From Pontiellaceae bacterium (GTDB lineage Bacteria; Verrucomicrobiota; Kiritimatiellia; Kiritimatiellales; Tichowtungiaceae), in contig JALOTS010000003.1 of NCBI GenBank assembly GCA_025457785.1, positions 1 through 23,279 of the forward strand: 23,279 nucleotides of DNA. Direction: 5' to 3'. Every line of letters starts with the position of its first letter. Position 1 is the stretch's first letter. The notes below the pieces were generated by a model, which was not told the origin of the DNA, did no database searches, and was given only the letters and a program-made list of their open reading frames with translations. Made by a program: the position numbers and the translations under genes. Shown here in pieces: positions 17,193 to 23,279 of the stretch.

Positions 17193-17264
17193 CAGGACAG
17201 TGCTTCCAGCCTGTCTGTCTTTGCATCGCCAAGCCGCAGAGGACAGGCTGGAAGCGCTGTCCTG
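17193..17264. repeat. Long near-perfect palindrome (23-nt arms)
   Basis: Arms 17193-17215 and 17242-17264 match at 22 of 23 positions; the single exception (17201/17256) is a T opposite G, a wobble in RNA. The loop is 26 nt. The arms carry GCTTCCAGCCTGTC and its complement. TTTT follows the second arm closely (17265-17268), so on the plus strand it could act as a terminator. It may equally be a REP/MITE-type element at the truncation point of the PhzF gene. Confidence 0.7.
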
Positions 17265-17327
17265 TTTTAGTAATCTGTCCTTTAATCACCGTCCGTCCGC
17301 TGTTGCGCGCCGGCCGAGCAACCGTTA

Positions 17328-17386
17328 GACCAACAAAGGCTTCGCCTTTCTCGCACCGGTACGCTACTGTCCCTTCCTTGTTGGTC
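17328..17386. repeat. 9-bp inverted repeat with an inner 6-bp hairpin upstream of the decarboxylase
   Basis: GACCAACAA (17328-17336) pairs with TTGTTGGTC (17378-17386). Within it AAAGGC-TTC-GCCTTT (17335-17349) forms a perfect short hairpin. It lies 50 bp before the decarboxylase start and may be part of the same inserted DNA as the larger palindrome, or an element of the leader. Confidence 0.4.
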
Positions 17387-17437
17387 AACGCTCCGCGTTC
17401 AGGCAATCAGGTGGCGAAAAAGAAACAGGGACAGTTC

Positions 17438-18775
17438 ATGAATAACGGACACTCTATTCAGGTGACGCTTCCGTTTGCGTCGGATTCGCTCCTTATAGCG
17501 ATTGCCGACGAATACGGAACTCCTTTGTACGTTCACGATGAGAATTCCTATCGACGCTATGGTCGCGAGGCTCTTGCTGCACCGAACGCCTTTGGCCTGT
17601 CTGTCCGATATGCGATGAAGGCCAATTCGCATCGCGCCATTCTGTCCATCTTCGACAGCATGGGAATAGGCATTGACGCCTCCTCCGGCTATGAAGTCCG
17701 GAGAGCATTGGCCGCAGGAATCGCCCCGGACAGGATCAAACTAACCAGCCAGCAAGTGCTTCCAGCCGGAATTCTGAAAGAGCTGGTTGAGCTTGGCGTG
17801 GTGTTCAACGCCACATCGTTGCTTCAACTGAGGCGCTTCGCCGAACTGTTCCCTGGAAACGCGTGTCCGCTTTCTGTCCGCATCAACCCGGGCCTTGGTT
17901 CCGGCCACAACAACCGGACCAACACGGCCGGGCGAGGTGCGTCCTTCGGCATATGGAAGGACTATCTGCCCGAAGTTTTGAATATTGCGAACCAGAGTTC
18001 CCTGACGATTTCCCGTCTGCACTCCCATGTCGGATCAGGCAGCGACTGGCGGGTTTGGCAGAAGGCGGCGCGCATGACATTGGATATTGCACGGGATATG
18101 CCTGACGTGAGAACTGTTAATCTCGGCGGTGGATACAGGATTGACCGCATGACACCTGAGAACTCCATGGACTTTCAGACGGCATTTTCCCCTGTCAAGG
18201 AGGCCTTTGAGGAATTCGCTGCGGAAACGGGCCGCGAGCTTCTCCTCGAGATCGAACCGGGCAGCTATCTCGCCGCGAACTCGTGCATACTCCTCTCCCG
18301 GATCAACGACATCGTTGACACGGGAGTCGACGGGTACCGATTCCTGAAGCTGGACGCGTCCATGACAGAACTTTTGCGCCCGATGATTTACGGCGACAGA
18401 CACTCGATACGCCTTCTGGCCAGGAAAGATGCGGCGACCACTTCATATGTCGTTGTCGGCATGTGCTGCGAAAGCGGTGACCTTTTCACCCCCAAGCAGG
18501 GCAATCCCGAGGAAATTGACACGGTCCTGCTGCCTGAGGCAGAGACAGGGGACTTTGTCGCTGTGATGGGTGCCGGAGCCTACAGTGCAGCCATGAGTGT
18601 AAAAAATTACAACTCCCGCCCTGCCTGCGCAGAGGTGATGATATTATCGGACGGATCCCATCGCCTCATCACTCGTGCACAGGACGTAGAAGAGATTTGG
18701 TCAAGGGAGTTACAGCTCTGGAATCAAACCGATAACTGCTCGCACCGGACACCTGACAAGTTGATGCCCGGTTAA
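17438..18775 (+). CDS. Diaminopimelate/ornithine decarboxylase-family (fold type III) PLP enzyme
   Basis: 445 aa from the ATG at 17438 (AGGG 7 nt upstream); longer in-frame starts would lie in the repeat-bearing leader. PLP-binding Lys61 is in VRYAMKANSH. Other active-site segments are HSHVGSGSD (from His195), GGGY (230-233), EPGSYLAA (273-280), CESGDLF (344-350, with the Cys contributed across the dimer) and AYSAAMSVKNYNSRP. This set fits LysA more than SpeC-type or arginine decarboxylases, and HVGSGSD in place of HIGSQ marks a divergent subgroup. It may decarboxylate meso-diaminopimelate or a related amino acid. The next gene is an aminotransferase 20 bp downstream, with no lysine-pathway genes nearby, so a specialised role is possible. 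Confidence 0.88.
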   Translation: MNNGHSIQVTLPFASDSLLIAIADEYGTPLYVHDENSYRRYGREALAAPNAFGLSVRYAMKANSHRAILSIFDSMGIGIDASSGYEVRRALAAGIAPDRIKLTSQQVLPAGILKELVELGVVFNATSLLQLRRFAELFPGNACPLSVRINPGLGSGHNNRTNTAGRGASFGIWKDYLPEVLNIANQSSLTISRLHSHVGSGSDWRVWQKAARMTLDIARDMPDVRTVNLGGGYRIDRMTPENSMDFQTAFSPVKEAFEEFAAETGRELLLEIEPGSYLAANSCILLSRINDIVDTGVDGYRFLKLDASMTELLRPMIYGDRHSIRLLARKDAATTSYVVVGMCCESGDLFTPKQGNPEEIDTVLLPEAETGDFVAVMGAGAYSAAMSVKNYNSRPACAEVMILSDGSHRLITRAQDVEEIWSRELQLWNQTDNCSHRTPDKLMPG

Positions 18776-18795
18776 GCAGACACTGGAAAAAGAAA

Positions 18796-20016
18796 ATGAA
18801 AAATGATCGCATTTTTTCGGACCGAATTACGGATGTGCCTCGATCCTTCATCCGCGAGATTCTCAAGGTTGCTCTGAACCCCAATGTGATTTCGTTCGCC
18901 GGAGGCCTCCCCAACCGGGACCTGTTCCCCGTCGATGCGCTCAAAGAGGCCGCCTGCAGGGTGTTTGAAAATCAAGGCAGAGATGTTTTGCAGTATGCCT
19001 GCTCGGAAGGCCATGGCGGACTCAGGGAATACGTATCGGCGCGCTATCGGGAGAAAGCGGATCTGGACATTCCCGTCGACAACATCCTTATCACAAACGG
19101 GTCTCAGCAGGGCCTGGACCTCCTCGGGAAGACTCTTGTGAACGAAGGTGACGCGGTTGTGATCGAGGAGCCTGGCTATCTGGGGGCCATTCAGGCTTTT
19201 TCGCTGTACCGTCCGACGTTCCTGCCTGTCCCGGTTTCCTTGGAGGGAATGGACCCCGACGCATTGAGAATGGCACGTTCCGCCGGTCGTCCCAAATTGA
19301 TGTACACCGTTCCGAATTTCCAGAACCCGTCAGGGATCACCTATTCCGATCAGAATAGGATGGAGCTGGCGAGGATACTTGAGGGAACCGATACCTTGCT
19401 GATTGAGGACGATCCCTACGGCGACCTGAGGTTCTCCGGACGTGCGCGAACGTCTTTCAAGCATCTGCTGCCGGATAACACCGTCCTGTTGGGTTCCTTT
19501 TCAAAAAGCCTCGTGCCCGGCCTGAGGCTGGGGTGGATCGCTGCGCCATCGGCGTTGATGCAGAAGTTGATCACCGCCAAGCAGGCGACAGATCTGCGCA
19601 CAAGCCATTTCACTCAAAGCATGGTCTGCGAATATCTCTGCAACAACGACGCGGACGAACACATTCGCATGATTTGTGATGTTTACGGCCGGCAGTGTCG
19701 GGCGATGCTTGCGGGTATGAAGCGGCACTTTCCTTCGGAGGTGAGTTACATCGAACCCGAGGGAGGGATGTTCGTGTGGGCTGAATTACCGCGACATATG
19801 GCCGCAATGGACTTATTCGATCTTGCGGTCAAAGACGGAGTCATATTTGTGCCGGGCGATCCCTTCTACGTTCGCGGCAGCAGACACAGCACCTTGCGCC
19901 TTAACTTTTCGTGCACCGATGTGGAGACCATTGATGTCGGGATTCGGAGGCTTGGCACCGCGATCCGGAAACTTATGGGAAGACCAACAGAACAATGCAA
20001 TGCTGTGGAAATCTAG
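18796..20016 (+). CDS. PLP-dependent aminotransferase (fold type I, 2-aminoadipate transaminase/MocR-core type)
   Basis: 406 aa. No HTH domain is present, so this is the free aminotransferase rather than a MocR regulator. PLP Lys237 is in SFSKSLVPGLRLGWI; other cofactor contacts are Asn177 in PNFQNPSG and the pair Asp206/Tyr208 in EDDPYGDLRF. The substrate carboxylate Arg is in TLRLNFS. The N-terminal VISFAGGLPNRDLFP and LQYACSEGHGGLREYV are typical of LysN-like enzymes acting on aminoadipate, kynurenine or branched/aromatic amino acids. The true substrate is not deducible. It follows the decarboxylase by 20 bp and precedes the methyltransferase by 59 bp. Its stop is TAG. Confidence 0.88.
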   Translation: MKNDRIFSDRITDVPRSFIREILKVALNPNVISFAGGLPNRDLFPVDALKEAACRVFENQGRDVLQYACSEGHGGLREYVSARYREKADLDIPVDNILITNGSQQGLDLLGKTLVNEGDAVVIEEPGYLGAIQAFSLYRPTFLPVPVSLEGMDPDALRMARSAGRPKLMYTVPNFQNPSGITYSDQNRMELARILEGTDTLLIEDDPYGDLRFSGRARTSFKHLLPDNTVLLGSFSKSLVPGLRLGWIAAPSALMQKLITAKQATDLRTSHFTQSMVCEYLCNNDADEHIRMICDVYGRQCRAMLAGMKRHFPSEVSYIEPEGGMFVWAELPRHMAAMDLFDLAVKDGVIFVPGDPFYVRGSRHSTLRLNFSCTDVETIDVGIRRLGTAIRKLMGRPTEQCNAVEI

Positions 20017-20032
20017 GCCTTCGGCCTGTTTT
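20015..20032 (+). terminator. Short hairpin with T-run at the aminotransferase stop codon
   Basis: AGGCC-TTC-GGCCT (20015-20027) is a perfect 5-bp stem starting inside the stop codon, followed by GTTTT. It could attenuate transcription between the aminotransferase and the methyltransferase. The stem is short, so efficiency would be modest. Confidence 0.35.
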
Positions 20033-20075
20033 CCGCTGATCGCAGGCGTTGGGCTCGCGAGAAAAAGGAATACAC

Positions 20076-20813
20076 ATGAAAGATGATACCGCAAATACCT
20101 GGATCGACGACGAGCACTCCGAACAGGTCGACCAATACCTGGACATGGCGGATCTTGTCGTGGTCGAACGCCAGCGGACCATCAAGATCCTCTCTGACCT
20201 GTTCGCTTACAACTTCACAAATCCGAACGGCCTAAGCTTGCTTGATCTCGGTTGCGGCGATGGCGTGCTTTCCCGGCACATCCACAGCCTGTACCCGGAC
20301 AACCACTTCCATCTTGTGGACGGGTCTCCCGAGATGGCGGCAAGGGCAAAGAGTTGCTTCAAGGCAAAGAACACGTCTGTCGTCTGCCAGACATTCGAGG
20401 ACTACATCGGCGAACCCGCCTCAGAGCCCCGCTATGATTTCGTGTATTCGGCGAACGCCATCCATCATCTTGCGCTGGAGGGTAAGGGCGCCTTGTACGC
20501 CAGAATCTTCCGGGACCTGCGCCTGGGCGGCCTGTTCATCAATATTGACACGGTCCTGCCCGCCTCTGAGAAGACGGAGGCATGGCAGTTCAGAATGTGG
20601 ACGGACTGGATCAACGAGAACTTTCGCAAGTCGGACCTCCAGGAAAGGGCCGGCACCTATGACGGTCTGCCGGAGGGATACAAGAATTCCCCGGAGAACA
20701 AGCCAAGCACACTCTTAGATCAGTTGCGCCTGCTTGCGGAGGTCGGGTTCCAGGATGTGGACTGCTTCTACAAGTACAGCGTCTTCGCAGTCTTTGGAGG
20801 AAGAAAGAGATGA
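20076..20813 (+). CDS. Class I SAM-dependent methyltransferase
   Basis: 245 aa from the ATG at 20076 (AAGGA 6 nt upstream); an in-frame ATG at 20049 is less likely. Motif I is SLLDLGCGDGVLSRHI, with the acidic residue of motif II in FHLVDGSPEMA. FVYSANAIHHL fits motif post-I/IV and LRLGGLFINID fits motif V. The N-terminal 60 residues form a helical lid (DDEHSEQVDQYLDMADLVVVE). The methyl acceptor is unknown; a small molecule is more likely than nucleic acid or protein from domain size. Its stop codon overlaps the next start by 4 nt (ATGA at 20810). Confidence 0.87.
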   Translation: MKDDTANTWIDDEHSEQVDQYLDMADLVVVERQRTIKILSDLFAYNFTNPNGLSLLDLGCGDGVLSRHIHSLYPDNHFHLVDGSPEMAARAKSCFKAKNTSVVCQTFEDYIGEPASEPRYDFVYSANAIHHLALEGKGALYARIFRDLRLGGLFINIDTVLPASEKTEAWQFRMWTDWINENFRKSDLQERAGTYDGLPEGYKNSPENKPSTLLDQLRLLAEVGFQDVDCFYKYSVFAVFGGRKR

Positions 20814-20917
20814 TCACGGAAACCAACCAGAGCGTTGACCCTGCTTGGAACACGCCAGCGATTATGGCAAATTTTGATTCCCAGGTCGGGGTACGCCAGA
20901 CGTTGCAAAGAATATGA
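20810..20917 (+). CDS. 35-aa micro-ORF overlapping both neighbours (unknown function)
   Basis: The frame encodes MITETNQSVDPAWNTPAI, then MANFDSQVGVRQTLQRI. GGAGG lies 9 nt upstream (20796-20800), one of the best ribosome-binding sites in the cluster. Its ATG overlaps the methyltransferase stop (ATGA, 20810-20813), and its own stop overlaps the NIF3-family start in the same way (ATGA, 20914-20917). The NIF3 gene has no Shine-Dalgarno of its own, so its translation probably depends on this frame. The peptide has no Cys, signal peptide or membrane segment. It might be a functional small protein, a leader used for coupling, or the N-terminal stub of a lost gene. Confidence 0.55.
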   Translation: MITETNQSVDPAWNTPAIMANFDSQVGVRQTLQRI

Positions 20918-21804
20918 ATATCAAGGACATAGCCAGACTGCTTGATCAGGAATTCCGGGTTGCGGAAACTGCTGATCCCGGTATGATCAAGTATGCTCTC
21001 AATGACACCAGTCGGGATCTCGTCTCATCCGCGTTTCGGGAACGAAAGACAGGCTTGATGTTTGAGTTTGCCGACGATGTCGACATCGTTTTCTGCACGA
21101 CCTTCTTAACCCACGAGACTGTAGACGCTGTCTTGGACAAATTGACCGGCTCAAGCCTAGTCTTCACTCACCATCCCTTTGATTATCACGAAGACGAACG
21201 TGGAATGAGCGCTGTTTCGGATGAACTTGTCCAACGACTCAGAAAACACGGAGTCGCCGTCTACGCAATCCATGCTCCACTTGACGTGGGCCTGAAGATC
21301 TCGGTTTCTCAGAGTCTGGCAAGCAGGCTGTCATTGTTCGAGCCTAAGCCCTTCTGCGCTACACTCGGCGGCCATCTGGGAGTTTACGGTCGCATGGCGA
21401 CCGACACAGTTGCTGACATCGCCCTCTCGCTAGGCACGGCCCTGGGACTGGGCACCGTAGACCTCTTTGATAATGGCGGGCCTGTCGGCCTGACCGCCGT
21501 CGTTGCCGGTGGCGGCGATCAACTCGACATCATGAAGGAGGCGCAAGAGCTGGGCTGTACAACGTATATTACAGGTACTGCCGTTCATAGATGGGAACTG
21601 ATGACCAATGCGAATCAGGAGTTTCGCGACTATGCTCGCGAGAGCGGAATAAATCTCCTCGGTGGCACCCACTACAATACGGAGAAGTGCGCCGTTCGGG
21701 ATGTAGCAACCCTCTTGAATGAACAGGGGATCAAAGCCGAGTTTCTTGAAGACCCAGTGTTGTCAAAATACGAAGAAGGAAACTTCAAAATGGAGAGCAG
21801 CTAA
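20914..21804 (+). CDS. NIF3/YbgI-family metal-binding protein
   Basis: 296 aa. The family (GTP cyclohydrolase 1 type 2 homologue, DUF34) binds two divalent metals. The expected ligands are present in FTHHPFDYHED, IHAPLDVG and GTHYNTEKCAV. The biochemical activity of the family is poorly defined. The member is longer at its N-terminus than YbgI, with an extra segment around residues 35-60. The start overlaps the micro-ORF and lacks a Shine-Dalgarno (CGTTGCAAAGAAT), implying translational coupling. The acetyltransferase begins 4 nt after its stop. Presence in a cluster with PLP enzymes and a methyltransferase is unusual and suggests a dedicated role. Confidence 0.85.
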   Translation: MNIKDIARLLDQEFRVAETADPGMIKYALNDTSRDLVSSAFRERKTGLMFEFADDVDIVFCTTFLTHETVDAVLDKLTGSSLVFTHHPFDYHEDERGMSAVSDELVQRLRKHGVAVYAIHAPLDVGLKISVSQSLASRLSLFEPKPFCATLGGHLGVYGRMATDTVADIALSLGTALGLGTVDLFDNGGPVGLTAVVAGGGDQLDIMKEAQELGCTTYITGTAVHRWELMTNANQEFRDYARESGINLLGGTHYNTEKCAVRDVATLLNEQGIKAEFLEDPVLSKYEEGNFKMESS

Positions 21805-21808
21805 CAAA

Positions 21809-22309
21809 ATGAATATTCGTATTGCAGAACTTAAAGATCTTGAGGCGACGGTTGCTATTTATAATCAGGCAATAGCTGCCGGCCAGAAGACCGCAGACAC
21901 CACGCCCGTTACGACCGAAGATCGCAGGAAGTGGTTTGAAGATCATGCTCCCGGCCAATATCCAATCCTGGTTGCGGAAAGCGGGGACGTGATCGTTGGA
22001 TACCTGACCATCAGCGCCTATCGCCCCGGACGCAAGGCACTTCGTCATACCGCTGAAGTGAGCTACTATGTCCATTTTGACCATCATCGTCAGGGTGTAG
22101 CGTCTAATCTCTTACAATGCGCCATTGGGATGTGTCCATCACTTCAGATAAAGACGCTTTTTGCGATCCTTATGGACAGCAATCAGGGCAGCGTAAAACT
22201 TTTGGAGAAATATGGGTTTGAAAAATGGGGACATATGCCGAGAGTAGCAGAGTTTGATGGAGTTGAAGTGGGTCACTTATACTATGGATTAAGAATAGAA
22301 AAATGCTAA
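21809..22309 (+). CDS. GNAT N-acetyltransferase, phosphinothricin acetyltransferase/MnaT-like
   Basis: 166 aa from the ATG at 21809, beginning MNIRIAELKDLEATVAIYNQ, typical of the Pat/YncA subgroup. An in-frame ATG at 21719 would lie inside the NIF3 gene. The CoA-binding motif A is VSYYVHFDHHRQGVASNLL. The segment PILVAESGDVIVGYLTISAYRP matches the beta-strand region before it. Members acetylate free amino acids or analogues (phosphinothricin, methionine sulfoximine/sulfone). Four nt separate it from the NIF3 stop, so it is co-transcribed. In a putative amino-acid-modifying cluster it could detoxify or finish the product, which is inference. Confidence 0.87.
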   Translation: MNIRIAELKDLEATVAIYNQAIAAGQKTADTTPVTTEDRRKWFEDHAPGQYPILVAESGDVIVGYLTISAYRPGRKALRHTAEVSYYVHFDHHRQGVASNLLQCAIGMCPSLQIKTLFAILMDSNQGSVKLLEKYGFEKWGHMPRVAEFDGVEVGHLYYGLRIEKC

Positions 22310-22437
22310 TCACTGCGATCACTCTATCGCGGACTCCCGCCGTCGATCTTCGAGCTTTGGCGGACAGACCGCCCGCTCCGAGTGACGCGTGACGCAATCG
22401 GACTTCCTGTCTTGGTCAAAAAAAGGAACCTTATCGA

Positions 22438-22752
22438 ATGGAAAAATGTAAAATAGATTTTGAATCGCTTCCCTGGGAATCCCCGATGCCCGGCATCAGG
22501 TTTAAGGCACACAGACAAAATGGAAAAGTACTCCGTCTGGTCGAATTCAGCAAAGATTTCGTCGAGCCTGACTGGTGCCGAAAGGGACATATTGGATATA
22601 TTCTACAAGGGGAAATGGAAATTAACTTTAATGGAACCCTCGTTGTCTTTCGAGCGGGAGACGGTGTTTTTATTCTGTCCGGAGATGAAGAGAAGCATAT
22701 GGGGAAAGTGATCACCGATACGATGACGGCCATTCTGATTGAAGAGGAATAA
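22438..22752 (+). CDS. Single-domain cupin protein
   Basis: 104 aa, AGGA about 11 nt before the ATG. A cupin core is visible: CRKGHIGYILQGEMEINFNG (strand with Gly-x-Gly turn) and VFRAGDGVFILSGDEEKHMGKV, the last His being a candidate metal ligand. The usual first motif H-x-H is replaced by RKGHIG, so metal binding may be partial. Small cupins act as isomerases, dioxygenases or ligand sensors; nothing more specific can be said. It is 128 bp after the acetyltransferase and may or may not be in the same transcript. Confidence 0.75.
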   Translation: MEKCKIDFESLPWESPMPGIRFKAHRQNGKVLRLVEFSKDFVEPDWCRKGHIGYILQGEMEINFNGTLVVFRAGDGVFILSGDEEKHMGKVITDTMTAILIEEE

Positions 22753-22781
22753 TCAAAATCTAAGGCAATCGAAGGGACGTG

Positions 22782-22843
22782 AAAAGGCGGACAAAATTGA
22801 ATAGATGAGGCAAGGCACAATCCGCCTTTTTCCGCTCCTCATC
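22782..22843 (+). terminator. Long-loop terminator candidate with an interleaved competing stem
   Basis: AAAAGGCGGA (22782-22791) pairs perfectly with TCCGCCTTTT (22821-22830), with a T-rich end (two bases further is a CCGC). The loop is 29 nt. Within the loop GATGAGG (22804-22810) is complementary to CCTCATC (22837-22843) outside it, so the two stems interleave as a pseudoknot or as alternatives. It follows the cupin by 29 bp and precedes the hydrolase start by 35 bp. Confidence 0.5.
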
Positions 22844-22878
22844 GCAAACGGTTTAGGCCAGTGAAAAAAGAACCAAGT

Positions 22879-23279
22879 ATGAAAAAACTGAAAATCGCAA
22901 TAGTTCTGAGTATTGTTATTTTATTTGAAACAAACCTTTTGGCCTGCACAGGCTTTTGTATTTCAACGGATACGACCGTATTCTTTGGTAATAATGAGGA
23001 CTATAGCAATCCCGATACAAAAATATGGTACGAACCCGGATCGGAAGGGAAATACGGGAGGGTATCTTTTGGCTTTGATGATTTCTTCTCTCAGGGAGGT
23101 ATGAACGAAAAAGGCCTGTGCTTTGATGGCTTTGCCACAAAACTGAAGAAGGTAATCAAATCACCCGACAAACTTGATGAAGGGCTTGGTGAGATTATTA
23201 ATATTGTCATGTCTGAATGCGCAACGGTCGAAGATGTCCTGCAGCTATTGAGTAAATATAACTTAACCGATCTGGAGAC
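22879..23279 (+). CDS. Exported Ntn-hydrolase, choloylglycine hydrolase/penicillin V acylase family (partial, C-terminus off the right edge)
   Basis: The first 133 residues are visible. Residues 1-22 form a signal peptide (MKKLKIAIVLSIVILFETNL then LA), and Cys23 begins CTGFCISTDTTVFFGNNEDY. In this family an N-terminal Cys exposed by processing is the nucleophile, and the following GNNxDY segment is the usual conserved stretch. The Arg normally found near the Cys in bile-salt hydrolases is not obvious. LLAC also fits a lipoprotein lipobox, in which case the Cys would be acylated and not catalytic; the strong family match favours the nucleophile. A GTG at 22861 is an alternative start without benefit. 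The substrate (acyl amide or linear amide) is unknown. Confidence 0.82.
   Translation, partial: MKKLKIAIVLSIVILFETNLLACTGFCISTDTTVFFGNNEDYSNPDTKIWYEPGSEGKYGRVSFGFDDFFSQGGMNEKGLCFDGFATKLKKVIKSPDKLDEGLGEIINIVMSECATVEDVLQLLSKYNLTDLE

Noticed and set aside
15950..17330. Integron cassette array with attC sites
   Set aside because: Isolated core-like strings occur (ATCTAAC near 16893, GTTAGAC at 17324), and small diverse genes are aligned, but no paired R/L boxes at attC spacing with a palindrome were found, and no integrase gene is in the window.
1..23279. tRNA, rRNA or CRISPR loci
   Set aside because: No T-loop type GGTTCRANYCC in a cloverleaf context was noticed by eye, and no evenly spaced direct repeats beyond the coding and 30-bp repeats described. 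A covariance-model scan would be decisive.

Overview
The window reads as a chromosomal segment of an environmental bacterium of moderate GC. A large secreted peptidase built from S8, Calx-beta, LamG and InlB-type repeats, a Sel1-repeat protein, and two small membrane-protein families that I associate with PVC-superphylum genomes suggest a Kiritimatiellota/Verrucomicrobiota-type organism. This placement is inference; no rRNA or tRNA gene is visible to confirm it.

Layout. (1) 1-4115, minus: the N-terminal 1371 residues of a membrane-anchored or secreted subtilisin-like multidomain protein, running off the left edge. (2) 4338-6407, plus: topB (DNA topoisomerase III), interrupted by one in-frame TAG at 6009-6011. 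(3) 6682-10239, minus: dnaE, convergent with topB. (4) 10240-10597: a gene-free stretch with a strong REPIN-like palindrome and other short repeats. (5) 10598-11554, minus: an exported Sel1-repeat protein. (6) 11555-12552: a graveyard of gene fragments, with a RAYT transposase remnant between inverted repeats, abutting a Fic remnant. (7) 12553-14833, plus: ribE, pyrE and an exported alpha/beta hydrolase, closely spaced. (8) 14834-17437: short accessory genes (two membrane proteins, a GNAT) and broken ones (a GNAT tail, the N-terminus of a PhzF homologue), with several inverted repeats. (9) 17438-22752, plus: a compact cluster of a diaminopimelate-decarboxylase-family enzyme, a PLP aminotransferase, a SAM methyltransferase, a 35-codon micro-ORF, a NIF3-family protein, a second GNAT and a cupin. 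(10) 22879 to the end: the N-terminus of an exported Ntn-hydrolase (choloylglycine hydrolase/penicillin acylase type).

How the genes fit together. The core genes (topB, dnaE, ribE, pyrE) are housekeeping. The part most likely to be a system of its own is 17438-21804, perhaps to 22752. There, amino-acid decarboxylase, transaminase and methyltransferase genes lie in one direction with tight spacing, and a micro-ORF with a strong Shine-Dalgarno overlaps both neighbours by 4 nt, apparently coupling translation into the NIF3 gene. An acetyltransferase and a cupin follow. This suggests a small amino-acid-derived metabolite pathway with acetylation, but the product cannot be read from sequence. Two regions (10.2-12.3 kb and 14.8-17.4 kb) show repeated insertion and decay.
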